DNA of 28,351 nucleotides, taken from the IMG/VR virus record IMGVR_UViG_3300044951_001627, positions 1-28,351 of that record. One strand, given 5' to 3'. Below are positions 7,639-13,069 of this stretch, in pieces (the first letter of the stretch is position 1; each line of letters begins with the position of its first letter). The notes under the pieces are model-generated. The model worked only from the letters and a program-made list of their open reading frames with translations, did not search any database and was not told the origin of the DNA. The DNA comes from a virus. The translations under genes were made by a program, and so were the position numbers.

Positions 7639-7904
7639 CGGAAAAGGATGACCGCCCAGAGCCTCGCAAGAGGATAGGCGGCCGTTTTTTGTGGGACGCT
7701 AGAGCGTCCAAAAGAGGGGGGCGGGGAGAGAGGCAGCCCCAACAGCTGCATCATCCCTGCGAGCGTGGACGGAAGTGTCTGGACCGACGGCCAGGTTGTC
7801 GTCCCGCTCTCACCCTGTTTGTTAGAAAGAACAGACCAGCTCGACCTGCATGCCTTGCAACTTGATGCTGACGACCGTGCATTAAATGTCAGCAACATTC
7901 TCAT
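7635..7904 (-). CDS. uncertain small open frame before the helicase
   Basis: This open frame would encode 89 residues. Two features favour it: its stop overlaps the helicase ATG by 4 nt (ATGA), and CCCAAC stands 6 nt before its ATG. The middle part (GESGTTTWPSVQTLPSTL) has G/C-ending codons typical of the neighbouring genes. Against it, the first 30 residues are serine- and cysteine-rich and atypical, and several strong hairpins lie inside it. Another minus-strand frame gives a more protein-like stretch, VVSIKLQGMQVELVCSF followed by a stop, but it has no usable start codon. The region may instead be non-coding. Confidence 0.3.
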   Translation of the reverse strand: MRMLLTFNARSSASSCKACRSSWSVLSNKQGESGTTTWPSVQTLPSTLAGMMQLLGLPLSPPPSFGRSSVPQKTAAYPLARLWAVILFR

Positions 7905-7958
7905 CGGTGGGTTGGGCAGGTCGAGGGTCTTGCGTGACGCCCCCTTAGAAGGGGACGT
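7639..7958 (-). other. hairpin-rich 300-bp leader between DUF669-like gene and helicase
   Basis: This is the longest stretch without a secure gene. Four inverted repeats are visible. Arms 7937-7945/7950-7958 form a 9-bp stem with a UCUA loop over the DUF669-like stop codon, and its one G-U pair forms only in the minus-strand RNA. Arms 7866-7872/7888-7894 are 7 bp long. Arms 7694-7699/7704-7709 form GGACGC...GCGTCC with a 4-nt loop. Arms 7652-7656/7677-7681 enclose an inner 4-bp stem. An mRNA-processing site, an attenuator, an ncRNA or a replication origin are all possible, and none is shown. Confidence 0.45.
7652..7690 (+). terminator. possible plus-strand intrinsic terminator
   Basis: On the plus strand, CCGCC (7652-7656) pairs with GGCGG (7677-7681) around an inner CCTC-GCAA-GAGG stem-loop. 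CCG and then six T (7685-7690) follow. The shape fits a Rho-independent terminator pointing right, yet no plus-strand gene ends here. It would stop antisense transcription of the helicase gene if it is real. Confidence 0.35.
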
Positions 7959-8553
7959 TGCCAGAAGCCGGCGGCTTGATCACCCAGTTAGGGGCGTTGC
8001 CGACCGACGGAGCGGGCGCGACGAAAGCCTGCGAGCGGGCTTCGGCCACGGCCTGCTGGCCGCCGATCAACTTCTGGTAGTCCTTAAAGCCCGACTTGGA
8101 AGCCGGGTTAGGGGACAGCCACTCGGCGACCTTGTTCTTGTCGGCGTACGCGGGGTCGGTGTTCTTCTCGACCTTGACCTTGATGGCGACGCGCTGGCCG
8201 TCCATGCCGGTCATGATGGCGAGCGTGTCCTTGCCGGCGAAGGCATTGTACGACGCCGGATCAGACGGCTTGAACCAGCCGGACGACTCGAAGATGCGGG
8301 TGATGGACGTGATGCCCATGCTGCGCCACTTCTCGCCGTTGCGGTCGTCCTTGATGTCGGGCAGCATGTCGAAGACCTTGCGGCCCTCGTAGTCGCCGCC
8401 GACGATCGTGAGCGTCACCGGGTAGTAGGTGCCGCCGGACGACTTGGACTGCTTCGCCGCGCCAACCGTGAGGATGGCCCAGGCGAGCGTGCCGTTGGGG
8501 ATGAGTTCGGGAGCCGAGCCGGCGCCGGAGTTGATAGAGAACGGATTTTCCAT
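7945..8553 (-). CDS. DUF669-like protein, probable single-strand DNA-binding partner
   Basis: A 202-residue protein whose core fits the DUF669 phage family. It begins with LIPNGTLAWAILTVG, then SGGTYYPVTLTIVGGDYEGRK, then a helical middle, then GKDTLAIMTGMDGQRVAIKV and YADKNKVAEWLSP. Members of this family usually neighbour Sak4-type recombination ATPases, as here. A single-strand DNA-binding OB-like role is inferred from that context and from the proline-rich flexible C-terminus ending PPASGNVPF. The ATG at 8553 follows a (CA)n-CC leader. Upstream in-frame starts would overlap the ATPase gene and give unconvincing arginine/proline-rich sequence, so I rejected them. Confidence 0.75.
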   Translation of the reverse strand: MENPFSINSGAGSAPELIPNGTLAWAILTVGAAKQSKSSGGTYYPVTLTIVGGDYEGRKVFDMLPDIKDDRNGEKWRSMGITSITRIFESSGWFKPSDPASYNAFAGKDTLAIMTGMDGQRVAIKVKVEKNTDPAYADKNKVAEWLSPNPASKSGFKDYQKLIGGQQAVAEARSQAFVAPAPSVGNAPNWVIKPPASGNVPF

Positions 8554-8582
8554 GGTGTGTGTGTGTTTCTGGGTGGGTGAGA

Positions 8583-9434
8583 TTACTTGGCCGCCGGCAG
8601 GGTGGTGACGACGGAGGTGTCGACGCGCTTGCCGGTGTGGATCTTCTTGATGAGGGCGCCGAGGTCCGGGGCTTCCAGCAGCTCGAGGCGGCCGGAGCGG
8701 TCCTTGGCGGGGTAGCCCCACGGGTTCTGCTGCTGGCAGCAGAAGGCACGGTAGAGCTGGCCGTCCTCAGTCTTGAAGTTCTGCAGGGTGATGACCTGGT
8801 CGAAGATACCCGGGAGTTCGCGGCCGGTCTTGGAACCTTCGACCTGCGGGTTCCAGCTGACACGCTTGAGGTCATCGACCTCTTGGTCGAGGATGCCCGA
8901 CACGACGATGGACTTGGGGCAATGCTGCAGGTGGGTCAGCCAGCGGATCATCTCCTGCCCGAGCAGGCCGTAGGCACCGCGGGTGTCCGGCTTGCCGTCC
9001 TTGTTGAACGTCTCCGGCTGGACCTTGGACCACTTGAAGCACTCGCGGGAAGCGACCGTGATGGAGTCGATGAAGATCGTCTCGTACTTATTAAGGTCGA
9101 TAGCGGCGAACGCCTTGACGACGGCTTCATAGACCGGCTTGCAGTAGGCGCCGTTGGCGTCGGACGGGTCGAAGCCGCCGATGTACAGGGCAAGCGCGCG
9201 GGCGATCTCCCACGGGTACTTGTTGTACTCTTGAGCTACGGCTCGGACGTCGATCACGTCGCCGGCCCAGTCCTGGATGGCGAGGGTGCCGGCCTCGAGG
9301 TCCACGAAGAGGGTGGTCTTCGGGTCGAGGGTGCGGGCCTGCGTGGTCTTGCCCACGCCGGCAGGGCCGAACAGGGCGATGTTGACTTTGGGGACGAGTT
9401 TGAGGCGATCGTCAGCCTTGATGATTTTGATCAT
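8583..9434 (-). CDS. Sak4/AAA_24-type RecA-like ATPase (recombination)
   Basis: A 283-residue RecA-fold ATPase of the phage Sak4/AAA_24 kind, which assists single-strand annealing and recombination. Walker A is GPAGVGKT (residues 23-30), a first acidic strand follows (LFVDLEAG), and Walker B is ETIFIDS with D123. The downstream PKSIVVSG and GRELPGIFDQVITLQ segments match the later strands of the fold. The ATG at 9434 is preceded by CCCCCAAC with a 3-nt spacer. The DUF669-like partner gene follows after 29 nt, a pairing seen in many temperate phages. Confidence 0.82.
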   Translation of the reverse strand: MIKIIKADDRLKLVPKVNIALFGPAGVGKTTQARTLDPKTTLFVDLEAGTLAIQDWAGDVIDVRAVAQEYNKYPWEIARALALYIGGFDPSDANGAYCKPVYEAVVKAFAAIDLNKYETIFIDSITVASRECFKWSKVQPETFNKDGKPDTRGAYGLLGQEMIRWLTHLQHCPKSIVVSGILDQEVDDLKRVSWNPQVEGSKTGRELPGIFDQVITLQNFKTEDGQLYRAFCCQQQNPWGYPAKDRSGRLELLEAPDLGALIKKIHTGKRVDTSVVTTLPAAK

Positions 9435-9437
9435 GGT

Positions 9438-9445
9438 GTTGGGGG
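9438..9445 (-). promoter_or_regulatory. CCCCCAAC motif before the Sak4-type ATPase
   Basis: The minus strand reads CCCCCAAC, then ACC, then the ATG at 9434. The whole intergenic gap is 15 nt and lacks a Shine-Dalgarno sequence. Confidence 0.5.
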
Positions 9446-9449
9446 AGAG

Positions 9450-9896
9450 TTAGGAGGCGAAGGTAAACTTGGGGTCGGAGTACTTGACGGTCCGGGCGTC
9501 GATCAGCTTGTCGAGGAGCTTCTCGTCGCGGACGGCGTTGAACGCCTTCTCGGGGACCGTGAACTTGATAGCGAAGAGACGCTCGACCTCATCGTAGGGC
9601 ATGGACTTGGCGATGGCCTTGAGCTTGTCGCTGTCCCAGTCGCGACGGGCGGTGATCTCGCCGGCGAGCTTTATGCCTTCAACCTCGAAGGTCATCTGGC
9701 CGTGGTTCTTCTCCATGCCCTGGAGGTGGGAGGTCAGCATCGCGTTGAAGCGCGACTGCAGTTCCTGTTGGATGACGTCCATCTGCTCCTTGGCGGAGTC
9801 GATGACGGTTTGGTGGACGACGACCGCCTCGCGGAGTTCCGCGATGGTCAGCTCGTTGACGGCTTTAGCAGCCGGCTTGGTCTTTTTGTTTTTCAT
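9450..9896 (-). CDS. phage early protein of unknown function, helical N-terminus
   Basis: A 148-residue protein starting at the ATG at 9896 after CCCCCAAC and a 4-nt spacer. A lysine-rich start (MKNKKTKPAAKA) leads into a long helix (ELTIAELREAVVVHQTVIDS to roughly residue 65), probably a coiled coil. A mixed domain follows, with IKLAGEITARRDWDSDKLKA, MPYDEVERLFAIKFTVPEK and a terminal DARTVKYSDPKFTF. From memory, the WDSDKLxxIA...FxIKFxVPEK...ARTVKYxD pattern recurs in phage recombination operons, but no function is known to me. A longer in-frame start would run through the regulator gene and look non-coding. Confidence 0.7.
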   Translation of the reverse strand: MKNKKTKPAAKAVNELTIAELREAVVVHQTVIDSAKEQMDVIQQELQSRFNAMLTSHLQGMEKNHGQMTFEVEGIKLAGEITARRDWDSDKLKAIAKSMPYDEVERLFAIKFTVPEKAFNAVRDEKLLDKLIDARTVKYSDPKFTFAS

Positions 9897-10155
9897 GTCG
9901 GTTGGGGGAAACTTCCTTGCCGGCGTTGGGAGCCGAGCGGAGGACAAAGGTGTTGAGGTCGAGCGGCCGGCGTTCGTGCTGCGCCAGATCCATAAGCTGG
10001 ACCAGACGCACGGCCGGGATGTTCTCACGCTCCATCCACTTCTCGATCGTCTTGACCGAGAGCTTGGTGCCACGGGCTTCAAGCCGACGATGCAGCTCGC
10101 CGCGACCACCGAAGTGGGCGACGAGTTTGCGAGTATCGATGCGGCTAGAGTTCAC
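9865..10155 (-). CDS. HTH transcriptional regulator, first gene of the leftward operon
   Basis: A 96-residue protein with a GTG start at 10155, directly preceded by CCCAAC. The first 55 residues form an HTH-like domain: LVAHFGGRGELHRRL, then GTKLSVKTIEKWMERENIPA as the turn and recognition helix, then VRLVQLMDLA. This looks like a Cro/Xre-type DNA-binding fold. It is the first leftward gene after the divergent region shared with the integrase, the usual place for a lysis-lysogeny switch regulator. The polar C-terminus overlaps the next gene by 32 nt. No second repressor candidate is visible near the integrase. Confidence 0.7.
   Translation of the reverse strand: MNSSRIDTRKLVAHFGGRGELHRRLEARGTKLSVKTIEKWMERENIPAVRLVQLMDLAQHERRPLDLNTFVLRSAPNAGKEVSPNRHEKQKDQAGC
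9901..9908 (-). promoter_or_regulatory. CCCCCAAC motif before the 148-residue early gene
   Basis: The minus strand reads CCCCCAAC, then CGAC, then the ATG at 9896. The motif lies inside the coding end of the regulator gene, so its presence there is not explained by intergenic base composition. Confidence 0.5.
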
Positions 10156-10161
10156 GTTGGG
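10156..10161 (-). promoter_or_regulatory. start-proximal CCCAAC motif of the HTH regulator
   Basis: The minus strand reads GTCCCAAC directly before the GTG at 10155. It helps select the GTG as the start, since no ATG is available near the front of the HTH domain. Confidence 0.45.
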
Positions 10162-10268
10162 ACCAGTTGGATGAGTAGAGTTCTGCCTACTTCATGTCGG
10201 TCGTCAACGCCTAAAAACATTTTTTTCTGATGCCTTGACTGTCCTCCAATATGTAGGGACTGTTACTG

Positions 10269-10275
10269 CCCCAAC
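10269..10275 (+). promoter_or_regulatory. start-proximal CCCCAAC motif of the integrase
   Basis: CCCCAAC ends exactly at the ATG at 10276 on the plus strand. The same motif precedes leftward genes, so it follows the direction of the gene and is not a strand composition effect. Confidence 0.5.
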
Positions 10276-11349
10276 ATGCCCAAGAATAACAACGGTCCCC
10301 GGCTCGACCTTAATGAAGCCGGCATCTACGAGATCCGCTGGACGGAGAACCGCCGCAGCAAACGCAAGTCCACAGGCACGGCGAACCACGCCGAAGCCCA
10401 GGCCACGCTTGGCCGACACCTACTTGGCATGAGCGAGCAGCACAAGCCCAGGCCGTGCAACGTCGCCGAGGTGCTGTCGACGTATCAGTCTGAACATGTC
10501 GACCACAAGGTGATCGCCAAGGAGCGGCAGGAAGGATGCATCGACGTGCTTACCGCCGGCCTTGGCAAGCTCGACGTGCAGCAGCTGACGCCGTCGGTAA
10601 TCATGGACTACCGCAAGCGCCGCAAGGCCGGCACGGTCAACGGTCACGTCGCCGGCGACAGCACGCTCCGCCGGGAACTGAACTGCCTCATCGCCGCCAT
10701 CAATCATGCGGCTAGGCATCGCCGCATCGCGCAAGCCGACGTGCCGCACATCGCCCTGCCGGACGCTCCGCCGCCGAAGGACTTGTGGTTGAATGAGGTC
10801 AAGCTCGACACCTTTGTGGCCGCCGCCGGCAAGCTCTTCACGGGCGAACGCATGTCTAGGCTTTACCGGTTCGTCGTGATCGCGTCGGAGACTGCGGCCC
10901 GAAAGACCAGCGTGCTGACGCTACGCTGGAAGCAGGTCGACCTCGCGGCCAGGCTGATCCACTACCAGAACGACGGCAACCAGCGGACCAAAAAACGCCG
11001 CGTGCCAGTACCGATGTCGGACCTGCTGTTCGACGTGCTGACCCGTGCGTACGTCGAACGCACGCAGGACGAGTGGGTGCTGGATACTCCGTACTCCATC
11101 CAACACCATTTTGAGATGCTGGTTAAAATGGTCGGAGCCGGCTTCGATGATGTCACGCCGCACACATTGCGTCACACCTGGGCTACGCAGGCCGCGCGCG
11201 CCGGCGTGCCGCTGTTCGAGATCGCTGGCGTTCTTGGCGATACCCTCGCGACGGTCATGCGCGTGTACGCCCACCATTGCCCCGACCACCTTCGCGGTGC
11301 CGTGAACTTCCGCGCCTCACGAAACGCATCGCAAGAGCTATTGCGATAA
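10276..11349 (+). CDS. int: tyrosine recombinase / phage integrase
   Basis: A 357-residue site-specific recombinase for integration and excision, the only clear plus-strand gene. After an arm-binding and core-binding N-terminal part, the catalytic domain shows R209 in ETAARKTSVL, the beta-hairpin lysine near residue 240 (RTKKRRVPVP), H296-x-x-R299 in PHTLRHTWAT and the nucleophile Y331 in RVYAHH. The position usually held by a second His or Trp is D322 in VLGDTLATVMRVY. A non-histidine at this place is known in some phage integrases. The ATG directly follows CCCCAAC, the same motif used on the other strand. No attP core could be recognised. Confidence 0.92.
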   Translation: MPKNNNGPRLDLNEAGIYEIRWTENRRSKRKSTGTANHAEAQATLGRHLLGMSEQHKPRPCNVAEVLSTYQSEHVDHKVIAKERQEGCIDVLTAGLGKLDVQQLTPSVIMDYRKRRKAGTVNGHVAGDSTLRRELNCLIAAINHAARHRRIAQADVPHIALPDAPPPKDLWLNEVKLDTFVAAAGKLFTGERMSRLYRFVVIASETAARKTSVLTLRWKQVDLAARLIHYQNDGNQRTKKRRVPVPMSDLLFDVLTRAYVERTQDEWVLDTPYSIQHHFEMLVKMVGAGFDDVTPHTLRHTWATQAARAGVPLFEIAGVLGDTLATVMRVYAHHCPDHLRGAVNFRASRNASQELLR

Positions 11350-11617
11350 GGATTAATGCCACGCTAAACACGCCGACGATTTTCTCGGTGTCTTGAAAGC
11401 AGAGTCGTGCGTTCTCCAGCATGCCCTCGGCTTTTTTGTTGTCTGACTTGATGCTGTCCTCGGTGATGAGGATTGCCATCGTCATTGGGTCGGTGAGGGC
11501 TTGTCGTATGTCCGACATGATCATCCAAAGTCTTACGCAGATTAGGGACGCCATGAGCAGGGTCCCGACCATCGCCACCTCCAGGGCTGGCAGCTTACCT
11601 CTTTGCTCGCTTTCCAC
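11255..11617 (-). CDS. small two-helix membrane protein at the end of the lysis cassette
   Basis: A 120-residue protein with two predicted membrane helices, near residues 14-34 (VAMVGTLLMASLICVRLWMI) and 78-97 (VGVFSVALILIAIALAMRFV). A soluble acidic loop of about 45 residues separates them. The GTG start at 11617 has a clear AAAGGAG ribosome site 6 nt upstream, within the end of the holin-like gene. The arginine-rich tail (RRGSSRHREGGRG) is encoded antisense to the last 95 bp of the integrase. A role as a second holin or an antiholin fits the neighbours, but no family is recognised. Confidence 0.6.
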   Translation of the reverse strand: MESEQRGKLPALEVAMVGTLLMASLICVRLWMIMSDIRQALTDPMTMAILITEDSIKSDNKKAEGMLENARLCFQDTEKIVGVFSVALILIAIALAMRFVRRGSSRHREGGRGNGGRTRA

Positions 11618-11963
11618 GGGTGGCTCCTTTCTTTACTTTTGCAACCTCGGCCCGACCCTTGGCCTTCACCCACTCGATTGCAAAGTCCACGACATGGGTG
11701 GCTGCCGCCCCCGATACGCCCAGGCATGCGGTCTTCAACCCCTCGGCCATGCTGACTTCCTTTAGCCCTTGGCTGACCAGCCAGGCAACGATGCCGGCGG
11801 CCAAGACGTGCCTAGCTGCCTTGCCCCATGTCATGGTTTCGTCGTTAGACAGAAGGATCTTAGCGACCATGCCGGCCATGCCGATCACGGCTGCCGTGAA
11901 GCCGCCCTGCCGCAGATGGTCAAGCAGCGTCACGCTACCAGTTGCTTCTTCTACGGGCTTCAT
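11595..11963 (-). CDS. holin-like membrane protein
   Basis: A 122-residue protein with three hydrophobic segments: TAAVIGMAGMVAKILL (about residues 25-40), HVLAAGIVAWLVSQGL (about 52-68) and a weaker LGVSGAAATHVVDFAIEW (about 82-100). A strongly basic tail follows (KGRAEVAKVKKGATRGKRAKR). The size, helix number and basic C-terminus fit phage holins of the LydA/holin-3 kind, which open the inner membrane at lysis. The ATG at 11963 forms an ATGA overlap with the preceding gene. An upstream in-frame start at 11990 would deepen the overlap and is less likely. Confidence 0.65.
   Translation of the reverse strand: MKPVEEATGSVTLLDHLRQGGFTAAVIGMAGMVAKILLSNDETMTWGKAARHVLAAGIVAWLVSQGLKEVSMAEGLKTACLGVSGAAATHVVDFAIEWVKAKGRAEVAKVKKGATRGKRAKR
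11624..11630 (-). promoter_or_regulatory. Shine-Dalgarno site AAAGGAG for the two-helix membrane protein
   Basis: The minus strand reads AAAGGAG with 6 nt before the GTG at 11617. It is the clearest classical ribosome site in the window. It supports the GTG start and shows that Shine-Dalgarno-type initiation is also used in this genome. Confidence 0.7.
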
Positions 11964-12205
11964 CGCTTTTTGCGGTAGCCCTGCTTCCACAGCACGGCGG
12001 TAATCTCCCTGGAGACTCGGTCTACTTTTAGTTCGCTGGCCTTCCAGTCAGCCAGGTGCAGGGCTTCGTGTATATAAACGCGCAAGGTTTCCTGCTGGCC
12101 GATGATCCGCGGATCGATCTCAATAGTGTTCGTCTCCTTGCAAGCTAGGCCGCCGGTGTTGCCCGGTAGCTGGCGGACGATGACTTTAGGCGGGCGGCGT
12201 TTCAC
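11960..12205 (-). CDS. small HEALH putative metallopeptidase-like protein
   Basis: An 81-residue protein containing HEALH within VYIHEALHLADWKASE. This is an HExxH zinc-binding and catalytic motif with acidic residues shortly after it that could give the third ligand. The order is a short beta-rich N-terminus, the HExxH helix, and a C-terminal helix ending AVLWKQGYRKKR. I recall small phage proteins with this HExxH...ALWxxGYR layout, but not their substrate. The GTG start at 12205 overlaps the upstream gene by 20 nt, and the stop overlaps the holin ATG. Location inside the lysis cassette suggests action on the envelope or on a lysis protein, which is inference. Confidence 0.65.
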   Translation of the reverse strand: MKRRPPKVIVRQLPGNTGGLACKETNTIEIDPRIIGQQETLRVYIHEALHLADWKASELKVDRVSREITAVLWKQGYRKKR

Positions 12206-12929
12206 GGCGGAGTAGGCGCCAGGATTTTATTCCCATGACGACTGCGAGGTTTAGGGCTAGGAAGATTAGGGTGCCGAGCAGAACCCACTCGGATTTCTCC
12301 CCGCCAAAAAAATCGATAAGCGGCCGGGCTGTGGCTGCGACCAGCACGCCGGCTCCGATGGTCAGACCGGCGACCCACTTCTGGATACCAAGCAGGTGAC
12401 CGAACAATAGGGCCAGGACGCCCAGGCCGATGGTCCAGGTTCCGTACTCGGTCAGCTTGCGAGCCGACTCCGACAGACTGGCAGCCTTGTCGGCCGCTTC
12501 CTTGTCGGCCCTGGCTTGCTTGGCCTGCGACTCAGCAATGGCCCTGGCGGCCTTCTCCGCGGCGACGTCCTTCTCGAGTGCGTCGGTCTTCTTGTCCAGG
12601 GCGACCTTTTCGGCCCGAAGCTTTTGCAGATCCTTTGGGTCTGGCTTGGCGATCCACGCCTTAAACTTGTCGACGTCCCTTGCGGTCGGCTCACCGGCCA
12701 GGCTAGTAAGCCCCTGCGTCGCGGAGTCGTACAGGGACAGGGCTGCGGCCGGCGCTGACAGGCTACTGCGGATGGCCTTTAGGATGGCCGCGTCCTCGAT
12801 CACCTCGTCCTGCCATAGCTCAAGCAGGGCGGTCTGCTGTACCGCCGGCGGCGGAAGCAATGGCAACGGCTTATCCTCCGGCGGCGTCGCGCAGCCGGCC
12901 AGCAGGAGGATGACCGCGGCCAGCCTCAC
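12186..12929 (-). CDS. lipoprotein with C-terminal membrane helices, spanin-like
   Basis: A 247-residue protein. The N-terminus (MRLAAVILLLAGC) is a lipoprotein signal with lipobox LLAG-C13. The mature part starts PPEDKPLPLLPPP and leads to a long charged coiled coil (residues about 95-160, rich in KALDKKTDALEKD-type heptads). Three hydrophobic segments follow near residues 170-235. A lipid-anchored N-terminus, a periplasmic coiled coil and a C-terminal membrane anchor match the plan of unimolecular spanins, which fuse inner and outer membranes. Known u-spanins are shorter and have one membrane helix, so this is a variant or a different envelope protein. The GTG start overlaps the preceding small gene by 4 nt (GTGA). 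Confidence 0.65.
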   Translation of the reverse strand: MRLAAVILLLAGCATPPEDKPLPLLPPPAVQQTALLELWQDEVIEDAAILKAIRSSLSAPAAALSLYDSATQGLTSLAGEPTARDVDKFKAWIAKPDPKDLQKLRAEKVALDKKTDALEKDVAAEKAARAIAESQAKQARADKEAADKAASLSESARKLTEYGTWTIGLGVLALLFGHLLGIQKWVAGLTIGAGVLVAATARPLIDFFGGEKSEWVLLGTLIFLALNLAVVMGIKSWRLLRRETPPA

Positions 12930-13063
12930 TTGCCTTTGATTTCGTCGACAAGGGTCTTGGCCTTGGCTTCAACGTTCTGAAGCTTGGCAACGTTGTTTCG
13001 ATACGACATGGCGCCGATGGCAACACCAAGGAAAAACGAAAGGGCGCAGAAGATTAGGATCAT
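12926..13063 (-). CDS. 45-residue membrane-anchored peptide
   Basis: A short gene starting at the ATG at 13063. The peptide begins MILIFCALSFFLGVAIGAMS, a single membrane helix, and continues with a charged helical tail (about 25 residues, ending DEIKGK). Its stop codon overlaps the GTG of the spanin-like lipoprotein in a GTGA arrangement, which supports co-translation. The topology (N-terminal anchor, short coiled tail) is that of an i-spanin-like or phage membrane accessory peptide. It is the first gene behind the promoter at 13070-13097. No family is recognised. Confidence 0.6.
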   Translation of the reverse strand: MILIFCALSFFLGVAIGAMSYRNNVAKLQNVEAKAKTLVDEIKGK

Positions 13064-13069
13064 TCCATC

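Larger units (their letters stand above)
10156..10275. promoter_or_regulatory. divergent control region between regulator and integrase
   Basis: This 120-bp gap holds both divergent starts. Start-proximal motifs face outward at each end: CCCAAC at 10156-10161 (minus) and CCCCAAC at 10269-10275 (plus). The hexamer GACTGT occurs at 10237 and again at 10258, exactly 21 bp apart, which could form a paired operator. TTGACT at 10235-10240 (plus) and TTGACG on the minus strand near 10200-10205 resemble -35 boxes, but no good -10 box stands at the expected distance. An A/T run lies near 10213-10226. Exact promoters cannot be placed from sequence alone. Confidence 0.5.

Noticed and set aside
8559-9956. 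Long plus-strand open frame of 465 codons
   Set aside because: It lies antisense to the Sak4-type ATPase and its neighbour, is made of simple Leu/Val/Gly/Asp-rich sequence typical of antisense GC-rich frames, and has no domain.
10204-10419. Minus-strand 71-codon frame over the integrase start
   Set aside because: Overlaps the control region and integrase coding sequence, and has neither a start motif nor a recognisable domain.
11366-11395. Hairpin just after the integrase as its terminator
   Set aside because: About 7 pairs including a wobble with an 8-nt loop, but no T-run follows, and the stretch codes for the membrane protein on the other strand.
11350-11620. attP site or tRNA-derived core next to the integrase
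   Set aside because: I looked for a tRNA 3' end or a clear repeat pair and found none. The core cannot be located without the host junctions.
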